From positions 24,665,019-24,729,018 of the forward strand of contig CM077651.1 of NCBI GenBank assembly GCA_039707465.1: a stretch of DNA of 64,000 nt, in the 5' to 3' direction. Position numbers and translations under genes: made by a program. Source of the DNA: Rhabdophis nuchalis (lineage: Eukaryota; Chordata; Lepidosauria; Squamata; Natricidae). The notes below the pieces were generated by a model. It saw nothing but the letters and a program-made list of their open reading frames with translations, searched no databases and was not told where the DNA came from. Shown here piece by piece: positions 37,301-47,240 of the stretch. The first letter of the stretch is position 1; every line of letters begins with the position of its first letter.

Positions 37301-38147
37301 CAATTTCAAATTTGACCTCTTCATTATCATTCAATTCCCAACTTTCCTTCCATTTTTGGAATATCCATATTTTATCCTCCTCCCTTTTATACAATTTTTC
37401 ATCATATCTCCAACCTCTTTCCTTTTTCTCAAAATTAAAATCTATTTCCATCATGACTTCTGCATGGTCAGAATCCTTAAAAATTCCCACATCTATTCTA
37501 TCTACTTTATTCAGCAAATCTTTAGAAACAAAAATATAATCAATCCTTGAATAAGTATTATGTACCTTAGAACAAAATGTATACACCCTTTCAGGGCCTT
37601 TCAACTCTCTCCAAACATCTGCCACGCTGTTTTGAAACATCCAATTATTTAAAATTTCCCCTTTATTTGTTTGTCTAAAGCGGGTAGGATTATTACTATC
37701 AATTTTATCCCTAATTAGGTTGAAATCTCCCGCCACAATTACTTTCCCTTCACTTTCTATTTCCAAAATCTTAGTAATTTTATCCAAAAAACCCTTTTGT
37801 TTTTCATTCGGTAAATATAAATTAACCAATGTCACTTTTTGCTCGTTAATATTCCCTGTAATTATTAAATATCTGCCTTCCTCATCTCTAATTACTTGTT
37901 TTTTCTCGAAGTGTACCCTATTTGATATCAATATCGCAACTCCTCTAGCTTTGGAAGTCCCAAAAGATTTTTCATAAATTTGCATACCTTTAATATTCAT
38001 TCTATTAAAATCCTCAGATTTTTGATGAGTTTCCTGCAAAAATAATATATCTGGAGAATCCCTTTTAAATTTAAGTTCCAATCTTTTCCTTTTTATATGA
38101 TTGCCTGTACCTTTCACGTTCCATGTCATTATTTTTATAAACCGCAT
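34362..38147 (-). CDS. L1 ORF2: endonuclease-reverse transcriptase, intact 1261 aa
   Basis: ORF2p nicks target DNA and copies L1 RNA in place. The apurinic-type endonuclease occupies about residues 1-235: TWNVKG near residue 9, LFLQETH near 38, GDFNLIRD, YSRIDYIFVSKD, SDHAEV. The reverse transcriptase lies at about 460-780: LGKTPGEDGLPAEFYK, YRPISLINQDAKI, LDIFKAFDSVQWD near 597, GTRQGCPLSP, and the catalytic YADD near 690. A C-terminal Cys/His cluster CWRC-X8-H-X4-C is near 1110. Length is close to the usual ~1250-1280 residues for L1. No stop, frameshift or missing catalytic residue is visible, which fits a very recent insertion. It is antisense to NALCN. Confidence 0.95.
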   Translation of the reverse strand: MRFIKIMTWNVKGTGNHIKRKRLELKFKRDSPDILFLQETHQKSEDFNRMNIKGMQIYEKSFGTSKARGVAILISNRVHFEKKQVIRDEEGRYLIITGNINEQKVTLVNLYLPNEKQKGFLDKITKILEIESEGKVIVAGDFNLIRDKIDSNNPTRFRQTNKGEILNNWMFQNSVADVWRELKGPERVYTFCSKVHNTYSRIDYIFVSKDLLNKVDRIDVGIFKDSDHAEVMMEIDFNFEKKERGWRYDEKLYKREEDKIWIFQKWKESWELNDNEEVKFEIVWDTMKAIFRGESIKLSSRKYREYKAKIDQDTRQIKILENQFSLTKDKKCLEELTLLKTKLIEEDIELVKKKLRYLNRDFFEFSNKNSRLLAKTAKNKTQKREIGSLIDDKGIRCYKRLEKCEVARNFFQKLYLKKSIDLEKLKNHLGKYGMKIDQTYKDLMERDITQEEINEIIQELKLGKTPGEDGLPAEFYKDFKELIVPKLQKLFNGILHGGEVPMSWNKTVISIIPKPDKDLERIESYRPISLINQDAKIFTAIISNRLNSFIDKYISYNQVGFVKGRYMSDIIRRVLNIIDVAENNGDELGIISLDIFKAFDSVQWDTIKVIIEALGFGNKFIHVISKLYQKSSAKVKVNGIMTEEIKLEAGTRQGCPLSPTLFLLVMEILIKLIEADEELEGYKGYKINLYADDTLIILKDIERDLKRINKHLIEFEEMTGLKVNWSKSELLMNKDGKEWESMQEQFGIRAKNTLKYLGITLSLKVRDLKKINYEVMLKEVEKKIDKYKEIKLSWFGRIAMCKMMLLPKFNFLFEMLPLNLTEKDIEEYQKKLDKFCNGGKRPRLMKKLWYQNQKEGGLGIPNLLNYYRAYNIRTVIKILKGGDGHWGDLELKDIKRFGSIWFLDRAKTKKTINSYWLKGLSKTWNKFVKKLIPDITFLGKTTESWPIKTNISRNKVIEDENIGNIVDWLRALGTESRKKKVIQKLELNWFEKIQVEKWNMKVRGICNIDRSKTKFESLVSQIIKDETGLKGLVSKIYRIINFDGNPQMVMKKNWEEDLKIKILDLDWNENWKSRIMRTLSIRIKEHNFKVVWKWYWTPLRLSLIDKKMNDKCWRCNTELGTYEHMWYKCVKIKKFWQQLEGTMCEMMKRIIILRPETILLLIINEPELTKHEKELIRIMIIMGRIVIARYWKIEVNIKIEEWYCEMWKLALNDKMTCDIKFREGVYKNDIFWKTWKPFVDYALGTLDVSTPVPRERGFWRS

Positions 38148-38414
38148 TTAAGCGGTAACTTTTTTAAGCCTGACCCCTCCTCTTCCTTTATGTGCACACC
38201 AAACACCAAACAAAAAAGACATACAAAAACATAAAACTCCACAAACAATATATAACAAACAACATAAACAAAAAACTCAAATATCAAACACAACAACCAC
38301 AACAAATAACAAGCAATCTTCATCCCCCACATCCTCAATCAGATATCGCCTCTATATAAAGAGTGCGGGGGAGTGGGACGTGCCGATGGTCGGATCACCT
38401 CTTCGGGCTGTTCT

Positions 38415-38804
38415 TTAAATTCCACTTTCAAAAAAAGAAGACAAGGCTGGCTTCACCCCGGACTCAGCTTCCTGCTTTTTACTAAGATCCTCCATCTTGT
38501 CTGGCGTTCGTTCAGTATCTTCACGAATTTTCTTATACTCAGAGACTGCCGGGGAAATTTCTTTTCTCTTTAAACTCTTGGGATCCTGGCCGCCAGTTGC
38601 ACCTCTTTCTTCCAAAATTGGGGATTCCTCTTGTACTCCACCCGTCTTAAGCATATAATCTTTAATTTCTACCAAATCTTCCTCTTTCTCAATCAGCCCA
38701 AGCCCCCGAATTAATCTTAATACATCTGTTTCTGAAGTAATAGTATGCATCCTTCCTTTATAAAAAAACTTAAGTTGCTGTAGTGGCCTCCAATTGTACT
38801 TAAT
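38415..38804 (-). pseudogene. L1 ORF1 C-terminal remnant
   Basis: Open from the 5' truncation edge to the stop: KYNWRPLQQLKFFYKGRMHT, then SETDVLRLIRGLGL, resembling the end of an ORF1 C-terminal domain (FxYKGR..xI.S). An acidic, charged tail of about 90 residues follows, ending FFESGI. All of the RRM and coiled coil are lost to 5' truncation. Confidence 0.65.
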
Positions 38805-40338
38805 ATCAGGAAAGAAGATGCAAAGAACCGGTTTGCTTTTTCTTGCAACTAAAGATAAATTTAAAAAAGGAGAAACTTTTTATTGATCTTTTCCAAAGAA
38901 TGAATTTGTCCTTTGCATGGCTATTGCTTGTGTATCTTTTCGCCCCCAAGTGCCATCTTTTCACAATATATAGAATACCCTGACTGTGGATATGTTGCTC
39001 ATATTTCTTGATTACCCGATATTATACTAGATGCTTGAAACTTTAGATGCTAGATTCTGTAGCCTTGGCTAACTGTAGAATTTTCTTGAACTTGCATATG
39101 AACTGTTCTGTTTCCCAATTAAGATAAGATCAGTAAAGAATAATTGTTTGATGTTAACTGCGGGATCGGATCCTGCCCCATACATCCTCACGGCCGATTC
39201 GCTCCCACAGAGAGGGACTTCTCCGGGTGCCGTCCACTAGACTTTGTCAGCGGGCGACGCCCAGGGGAAGGGCCTTCTCTGTGGCGGGCCCAGCCCTCTG
39301 GAACGACCTTCCTCCCGACATTAGAACAACTACGGACCTCCGCTCCTTCCGTCAAAAATTAAAAACACACTTTTTATGCTTGGCCGGCCTAGGGTAGTTT
39401 CTTCCTTAGGGTTTTTTAGGGAACATTAGTTTTAATGGGGATTTTAGTGCAGGGACAATTGGTTTAATTTATTTTTATTCTACTGTATTATTGATGTACT
39501 TATTTTATGTGTTTTTAGTTTTCCCTGTGCACCGCTCCGAGTCCCTCTGGGGAGAGGACGCGGTATATAAAATAAAAATATTATTATTATTATTAATATT
39601 ATTATTCCATGTTGATTTCATGAAACACATATCAGTAATCAAGAAAAAAAAAACCTAGTAAAACTAGTTGAAATATAGCTGTGGAAGCTCTTAATCGGAA
39701 TGTGCTTGTAATATAAAAGAGAAGATTGTATGAGTGTTATGCCCATTCTGATCTTGCATGTTATGTTGTGCTTTCTAGTGATTTAGCTGCAGTTCCCATA
39801 ATCATTCACTGTTGGATTAGCCATTGCTGCAAGCATTTTGTGAGTTTTTGGAAATACATTTCTATAAACCTGGCAATGAAACAGATAAGAGGAAAGAGAA
39901 CAACTGAAAATTAACTCCCACTGTAATGTTTGTATGTTAAACAGGGATGTTTACAAAATCAATTCAAGTCCTACCCTAACTCCCACGCTCTTTTGGAAAG
40001 TGGCAATCCAATTAATGTTAAGTTGTTGAAATACATAATCTTTCATCATCAAGCCCTATTCATTTGAAATGTCCCCTCACTTCCTAAACATTTTATTCCA
40101 TACATCCCTGCGGCCGATCCGCTCCCACAGAGAGGGACTTCTCCGGGTGCCGTCCACTAGGCTGTGCCAGCGGGCGACGCCCAGGGGAAGGGCCTTCTCT
40201 GTGGCGGTCCCGACCCTCTGGAATGACCTGCCCCCCGATATTAGAACAACTACGGACCTCCGCTCCTTCCGTCAAAAATTAAAAACACACTTTTTCTGCT
40301 TGGCCGGCCTAGGATAATCAACTGTTTTTAGGGTTTTT
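38805..40338 (+). repeat. 1534-bp direct repeat, right copy, flanking L1
   Basis: Partner of 32723-34256. It continues without a break into 40339 onward, the native flank, so the pre-insertion locus would be 32722 joined to one repeat copy joined to 40339. Confidence 0.95.
39144..39597 (+). mobile_element. L2-type LINE 3' end (right repeat copy)
   Basis: Exact duplicate of 33062-33515. Confidence 0.75.
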
Positions 40339-40515
40339 AATGATTAATTTTTAGTTTTAATATGGGATTTTAGCGCAGGGTTAGTTTAATTTTATTTTAT
40401 ATTGTACTATGTTTGTGATTTTATATGTATTTTAAATTCCCTGTGCCCCGCCTCGAGTCCCTTCGGGGAGAGAGAGCGGGTTATAAATTAAAATTTATTA
40501 TTATTATTATTATTC
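40097..40515 (+). mobile_element. L2-type LINE 3' end, complete tail
   Basis: Same C-terminal segment as 34015-34256 but continuing through CTGTGCCCCGCCTCGAGTCC to GGGTTATAAATTAAAAT and (ATT)n. It preserves the L1 target site at 40333-40341. Confidence 0.85.
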
Positions 40516-41287
40516 CTTTATCTGCTTGTGTATTGACTGATTCATTTTTGTCGTGTTCATACCTCATACCATAGCCAGAAAGGTTCTCAATAAAAAAGTT
40601 TCCAAAGTGTTGGGCATCCACACCATGAAGTCACTCAGCGTAACTAGCCAGTTTTAGGAAAACTGTGCCTCTTAGTAAAAGCTCTTCATTCTAAATGCAC
40701 CATTGATTTCAGACAGATCTGACCTTTTCAAAGACTGTATAATGTGGATTAAAATAGAACATATTCATAAGTTCCTGTGAACATTTTATTTGTCAAATAT
40801 GTGTGTGCCTTTTTCATATATTTGGCTGTTTAACAAAATGACAAATACATCTTTGAAATGTGTAAATGTAACTTCTCAACCCATGATAGTGACTCATAAA
40901 TAAAATCGGAGAAAAGATGACGATGAAAAAAGTTACCCGTTATTTAGTTGGCTATTCAAACTTGTTAGAAACTGTTCCAGGCGTAGCTTGTTTCTGGTTG
41001 ATATTGTTACATACAATCCTGACAAAGTTTACAAAAGTTAATTTAGAATATTAACATTGGACTTAAGCAATATTATTAATATTGCACTTAAATAGACTCC
41101 AATAAGGATTATTAGTAAAAATATTATTTTTCAGTTGTTCAAATGTAATCCACAAATTTTTCTAGTCATATCAAAATATTATTTAAAATGCTGGGATTTA
41201 AAAAAAACAGTGTTCACTCCAGGTTTACTGATTGACTGAATGTTGTTTCTCCTTCTTGTATTTCCAGAAAAAGGATTCACAACCAAT

Positions 41288-41620
41288 TCATTTTATACAT
41301 ACATACATAAGAACATAAGAATAGCCTTGCTGGAACAGGCCACAGCCCATCTGGTCCAGCATTCTGTCTCACACAGTGGCTCACCATTTGCTTCAGGGTC
41401 TTCCCAAGCAGATGTCTTCACCTGCTTATGATTCCCTGCAAATGGCATTGAGAAATATCCTGCCTATCTCTCCAACCCGGAGGGTGTCCTTAGGCATCCA
41501 TAATGATAGCCATGGATACCCTTGTTCTCCATGAACTCGTCTAATCCTTTCTTAAAGGTGTCGAGGCTGACAGCTGTCACCACTTCTTCTGGCAGGGAGT
41601 TCCATAGATCAGTGATATGT
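41288..41620 (-). mobile_element. CR1/L3-like LINE 3' end, antisense
   Basis: Plus strand starts CATAAGAACATAAGAATAGC and CTGGTCCAGCATTCTGTC. The minus strand encodes DLWNSLPEEVVTAVSLDTFK and then KGLDEFMENKGIHGY, a CR1-like ORF2 C-terminus of a different family from the other CR1 copies. Confidence 0.72.
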
Positions 41621-42833
41621 ACAATATGTATGTATAATCTGACAGTATGTCAGAAATCCTTTTGTCCCGTTTCTGGTAATTCAGTGTAGGATTATAGCCT
41701 TTAAAAAATTTAGGGAAGTAAATATTTTGTCCCTTTGCATTTTCAAAATCTTCTGTCTGATCCTCCAAAGAGACTTGGGGGCATATGTGTTACTGCAGAG
41801 GGAAGGAGAATGGAAAAGTTTATTTTTGTCAGGTAATATTAGGCATCCTAAATTAATATTTCATGTTTATCTTACACAGAGGTTTAAAGTTTGATGAACC
41901 TGCTCTCTCAAAGCCCCACTTGCTTAATGAACATCACTGATAAATACATGCTACCTGAAAATTCCAAGAAACTTTTACCAAACTCTGACAGAGTAAACTA
42001 AAGTGCACTAAAGCTTAAAAATAACCAAACTCAGCTATGAACAAGGTACAGAATTTGAAACTAGAAAAGTTATTGTCAAGAATTTTTGCGGATTTTGAAC
42101 CTTTGGAATAGAGCTGTAAGCCATTGGGTGGAGGAGGTTAAAATAGTAATGCAAGCAATTTCTATAAATTGAACAATGCAGAGGAAGAACAAGATATGCA
42201 TCATGCTGAGCAAATATTACACCCAAAAGTGTTCAAAGGCACTAAGTGAAGTTAAATGCCTTATACTTCCCAATAGGTAGTATTATCTCAGCATGACAGA
42301 TGTTGTGAGGCACTGCAGAATGACTTTGAGCGTAGATTATTTTTAAAGCATATTATTAATCATTATATTGTTTCAGCACGATCCTTTTTTCCGACCCTTG
42401 CTTATATACTCTTTTGTTAGACTGTCCCACAAATCAGTATTTTTATTGTTCCTCAGTTTTGCCTGTATTAAAATTGGCCACACTTTGCGTTGCCTTGTGC
42501 AAAGTTAATTATTTTATTTGCTTTTGGCTTATAAATGTATCCAAAACAGAACATGTGAAGCTGCCACAAGAAAAGGTGGCATGGGTTAAAATGGTAAAGG
42601 ATGGGTTTGCCTTACTATGGCTTAGTGTAGAAGGAATTTCCAAACTCGTGGTTGGCAGATCGATGTTTTTAGCCTATTTGTGGGGAAAGGACTTGGCATG
42701 AAGTTTGTAATGGGTGAAATGCATGTCAAAATGTTTGCAGCTTTGAATCAAAACAGCAACAGACATTGGCTCCAATGTTCTACATAAGAAGCCATCCCTC
42801 TCAAACTTTGAATTAAAGCTGTGACCCCTGTCA

Positions 42834-42835
<2 letters not shown>

Positions 42836-42881
<46 letters not shown>
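42836..42881. repeat. CA microsatellite
   Basis: An interrupted CG start followed by (CA)20. Uninterrupted length makes it likely polymorphic. Confidence 0.95.
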
Positions 42882-42882
<1 letters not shown>

Positions 42883-43057
42883 AGTTCTGGTTCAACATGA
42901 AAAGTAACTTTAGTCCTATAAATTTTTTTCATGTTTTGGGTATTTTTAAATAAAGTGGCGTTCCATATACTAGTCGTGCCATACACCCAAAAAGCTTATT
43001 TATATGTACCTAAAGGCTTTACTGTGGGATGAGATATTTCATTCCTTTCCTTTCAAT

Positions 43058-43260
43058 AACCAACTGATCTGGAAAAGCGAAGCAGGGCACTTGGGTGGGA
43101 GATCACCAAAAACTACTGGGATATAGGCTAACTAAAAACTTCAAGAAGAAAACAATAGTAAACCCATGCTGCATTGCTGCCAAGAAAACTACATGAAAAC
43201 AGTAGAAATGGTCCCCAACTGAAAGAGTGCCACTTGAGATATAAATTTGATAAAGTCTGT
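43058..43260 (+). mobile_element. 5S rRNA-derived SINE
   Basis: CTGATCTGGAAAAGCGAAGC, AGGGCACTTGGGTGGGAGAT and CACCAAAAACTACTGGGAT follow the internal control region and 3' half of 5S rRNA. The order is that of SINE3-type elements; the downstream part (GGTCCCCAACTGAAAGAGTG) would be the SINE body. It is too diverged and truncated to be a 5S gene. Confidence 0.68.
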
Positions 43261-43428
43261 GGATAGGTTGCTACCACTGAAAATGTCTCTTACCTTATTT
43301 TCTATTACCCAGGGGCTTTTTAAAAACAGGAATGTTGTAGAACAGTTATCTGCCATTCTTGCTTTTTTGGCAGTGCAGTTTTATTAAAAGCTCTCCTCTC
43401 TTCCTCCTTCATTTTGTATTCTTCATTG

Positions 43429-43443
43429 GGGGTGGGGGGGGGG
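43429..43443 (+). repeat. G-rich run
   Basis: GGGGGTGGGGGGGGGGAC-type run in an otherwise AT-rich intron; possibly able to form a G-quadruplex only intermolecularly or with very short loops. Confidence 0.6.
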
Positions 43444-44249
43444 ACTCTAAGCTCTATTTATGTTATTTTCTCATCTTTGATGCCAGTTTTTCTCTTCCTT
43501 TCCTTCTGAAATACTAGATTACCATTTGGGTGAAGAGTCTTTGTCATTGATTTATTTGTCTCATTAAGAACAACAGACAGGCTTTAATTTTTAAAAAGAA
43601 CACCCCAAGCAGAATCTATAGGACCACCATGTCACAACATGTTCTTAATGGACTTTTGAGTCTGTAATCAGCAGTTTCTGAATCCAGTACAAATTCACTT
43701 GCAACATTTCAGATTCACAATGGTGTTGTGTGGAGAGTCTGTCTCTTTTTAGAGAAGTGTGTATGTATGTATAAGCAGATACACTTCAGTTAACCTTGCA
43801 TATGTACCTGAAATGATCTCCTTACTACCTCCCATCTCCCTCAAAGACCCAAGAAGGGCTGAGGAAAAGGGGTCACGGGGTCAACTGCCTGTCGGCAACC
43901 TGAAAGGAACAGCACTTCTATCCCTTTCAGGAAATTTTGTTTTTCTGAAATGCTTGTCGCATCCCCTGATCTGTTCTGAAACTGTTTTAATTAGTATACT
44001 AGTACTTTCATGCTAAGAATTCATTGACGATAAGATTGAAGATAATTGTAGCCCTTCCAATGCCCTTAAAGATCTCCTTATCCTTCACTATGCTATCATT
44101 AAATATGTACCTTTTGTTTATCCTTCAGCTCAAGGTGTTTCTAGGGTACGTGCTGTTTGCTACAGCAAGAGCTATTTGGAGGCAGTTATTCTTCCCCACG
44201 GAAGGTCGAAAGAAGAATCTGCCAATTAGACACCTTCAAATGATCTATG

Positions 44250-44598
44250 TGTCAGGGTTCCAATGGAGCCTCGAGCCAAGCTTCAAAAGAAATCCAGTTA
44301 TTTATTAGGAGCAACGTGTCATACCCAAGTGAAGCCAACTCTGACCCCACGTAATTTATGGCCCAATTATGACCCTGTTTCCTTCCGCCCCACAAGGTGT
44401 GTCATAAGTCACATTCTCCAACAGAGCACTTTCCTGGGCTGTAGAGATCCTCCTCCTGCTGCTGTGGAGTAACCTGGGAGACAGCCTTGAGAAAGATATG
44501 CCTGGAATTTGCTTCTGTTTGTGGCTGCTTCATCAGTTTCCCATCCCCCTTGCCTATGGCAACTCGAGAGCAGGCCAGGGATGCTTTGCGAGTTGACA
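44250..44598 (-). mobile_element. solo LTR, TGTCAGG...TTGACA
   Basis: Starts TGTCAGGGTTCC and ends GAGTTGACA; flanks ctatg/ttatg match at 4 of 5. An AATAAATAA-type signal reads on the minus strand near 44300, suggesting the element is antisense to NALCN. No internal coding region. Confidence 0.7.
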
Positions 44599-45843
44599 TT
44601 ATGATTATTTATTCTTCATGAAATTTCCTAGAGAGAGCATGCTAAATTCAGCTATATGCTTGGTTTGCTTTAGTGAGACACTTCATTTGGTCAGCCTTTA
44701 TGAGGAAGGCACCCTGGTGTATGCAGATTCTGTGATATAAACAAATATCTATGTTGAATGTGAATGGACGGGTGTGGTCTATGCAGTGCATCTCGTTATG
44801 TATGTTTTAAATTATCACCCTATCATCATCCTCTATTCTGAGGAAATAGGATATCGGAATTTAAGTTCCTTTTTCCTTTATTGGTTACATTCTGCATCTG
44901 CCAAGCAATTTCTTTCAAATTTTTGTACAAGTTAATGGGTGTGTTAGTTGCTGAGTACCCACCATGGCTCATTTAAGAAAATATATTCATCCCATGACTG
45001 CTGTAAAAGAAATATCTTTACCTATTAGCTATTGAAGTGAGGATATAATTCTCATTACAATATGTTCATTCCTTTGGCTGAAAATATCTAGGAAAACTGC
45101 TTAGCATTAAGCTTGTTTAACTGCCTGGGAAATATGTTTTCCCTTAGTCCTTTGCCTATGTTCTTTCTTCTTCCTATTTTCTTTCTATTGACCATTTATC
45201 TATTTATTTAGAATTCATACATGGATGCCCATTTTATATACCCAGATTTTGGCAGCTCACAGCAACAGCAATAAAAACACGCAGGATGAAAAACAATTTA
45301 AAAACCAAACATTCAAAAGATAGCATCTAGCTATTCTTTGAAAGGAGCTAGAAGAAAAATTAGCTTTTCTTTGAGAGACAGAAAATAAAGTCTTGAACCA
45401 AGTTATGTAGCCTTCAAGTTTCTTTACAGTGCCACTCCCTATCAATACATTCCAAATCAAGATTCCTTGGTTTACTAAGAATTCAATAACTTCTAAGTCA
45501 ACAGGGATTCTGTTTGCAATCCAAGTCCAAAACATAATTCTATTAATTAATAACAGATGAGTTTAAATTGAGTTTATTTTTCTTACAGCATTTGGAGAAT
45601 TATGAAAAAAAAACAAATATTTATGCAACATCCTTTGCATTTAATATCTTTCGAGGCTGCTTGAATTCCAACTGTGACAGTATTCTTAAAATAGAGAGAA
45701 ACTGATATTAGAATGATGTCTGAATCTTCTGTAGTTCTTTCCTGCCATCTGGTGGCTTTTCAACTGCTTGCATTTGTTCTGGAAAAAAAATGCTCTGAAA
45801 ACGTTTTGTTCTGAAAAACAAAAACAAAAAACGAATTCCCTAA

Positions 45844-46029
<186 letters not shown>

Positions 46030-46559
46030 TAGTAAACTTTTTCTGCCCCCTTACTGCAAAGCTGACTTTTTTTAACGTCATAGGCAGAGGGTTTCTTGTT
46101 TTTAATTTTCATACTTTGGGGTCTGTAGTAGTTTGTGTTTAAATGTGTAGGAGAGTTCTCCTTTCTCCTGTCTCCTGTGCCAAAATTTACTGAGCCACCG
46201 GCAGTTGGTCAGCATTTGTTGCTGTTGAAAGTAATCTTATAGTAATGTGTTCTTAAAAATAACCCCTAACAGTGTCCATAGGGTCTTACTTTAATTAAAT
46301 AAGTTTGGTAATTAACACTATCATATAAGGAAGAAAACCCTGGTGACCTACTTCAGTTTTCCCCACCCAAAAATGGGTCAACTCAAAGGTGTGGAAGATA
46401 TGGTACTGAGCAGAGTGTCCCCCTGGCTGGGACGTACCAGTAATGCTAGAGGGGAAGAGCAGAGAGACTATCATAGTAGCAAGACCATCCATGAGGCAGA
46501 TGGGGTAAATCCTAATGGCTCTGCAGCCATTGATACAGCTCCTAGTGAAAACATGTCTC

Positions 46560-46840
46560 TCCACTGTTGAAAGCCAATTGCCCCAGGAGTGAATGGAATT
46601 CATTTTAAATTGCTGAGACCACTACCAACAAAAGCACTACCAGCACTAAGTGTAGGGATGTCTGGTCAGTGGCCAAAAGAATGGAAAAGGTCAATATTTA
46701 TACCAATACCAAAGAAAGATGAAAGAAAGCCTTGATACCACACTTGTATAAGATAGTCTAGCAACAATTGAATCCAACTGCCAACAGAGAACTGCCTGAT
46801 GTACAAGCAGGATTTTGAAACAAGCCCAATTGATAGAACA
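46560..46840 (+). mobile_element. Bov-B (RTE) LINE relic
   Basis: Decayed reverse-transcriptase motifs in different frames: QWPKEWKRSIFIPIPKKDE (Bov-B has the same WKRS.FIPIPKK block), and about 100 bp on NRELPDVQAGF. Frameshifts and stops show it is long dead. Bov-B is common in squamates and supplies the machinery for Sauria-type SINEs. Confidence 0.75.
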
Positions 46841-46985
46841 TGCAAAAACTGATTCAGTTCCTATTGCTTGCTACCCTGTTTATTATAATAAACTATTGAA
46901 AAAATAAAGTACATTTTATTGGTATTTTAAAGTCTGGAAAACATTATATCAGATAACATAACAAAGAGCTTTGGATGATATATGA

Positions 46986-47240
<255 letters not shown>

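Larger units (their letters stand above)
34257..38804 (-). mobile_element. young 5'-truncated L1 retrotransposon with long flanking repeats
   Basis: 4548 bp on the minus strand: ORF1 C-terminal remnant (38804-38415), 267-bp inter-ORF gap, complete ORF2 (38147-34362), about 105 bp of 3' UTR, then poly(A) (poly(T) at 34252-34272, partly shared with the target). The 3' junction corresponds to a GTTTTT/AATG cleavage in the uninterrupted sequence at 40333-40341, a canonical L1 endonuclease site. It is flanked by 1534-bp direct repeats. With the 5' UTR and most of ORF1 missing, this copy is not expected to be autonomous. Confidence 0.93.

Noticed and set aside
38135..38338. 67-codon hydrophobic frame between L1 ORF1 and ORF2
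   Set aside because: Lies in the inter-ORF spacer with skewed composition and overlaps the ORF2 start; no evidence it is a gene.
33644..39914. Duplicated 62- and 60-codon frames in the 1.5-kb repeats as a duplicated gene
   Set aside because: They are short, without homology, and identical only because the whole block was duplicated.
32723..40338. Simple haplotype mis-join as the origin of the 1534-bp repeats
   Set aside because: The repeat edges coincide exactly with both ends of the L1 and with an endonuclease-type target. A random assembly join would not produce this, although long-read confirmation is still wanted.
43058..43130. Functional 5S rRNA gene
   Set aside because: Only the inner control region and part of the 3' half are present, with many differences and no terminator.
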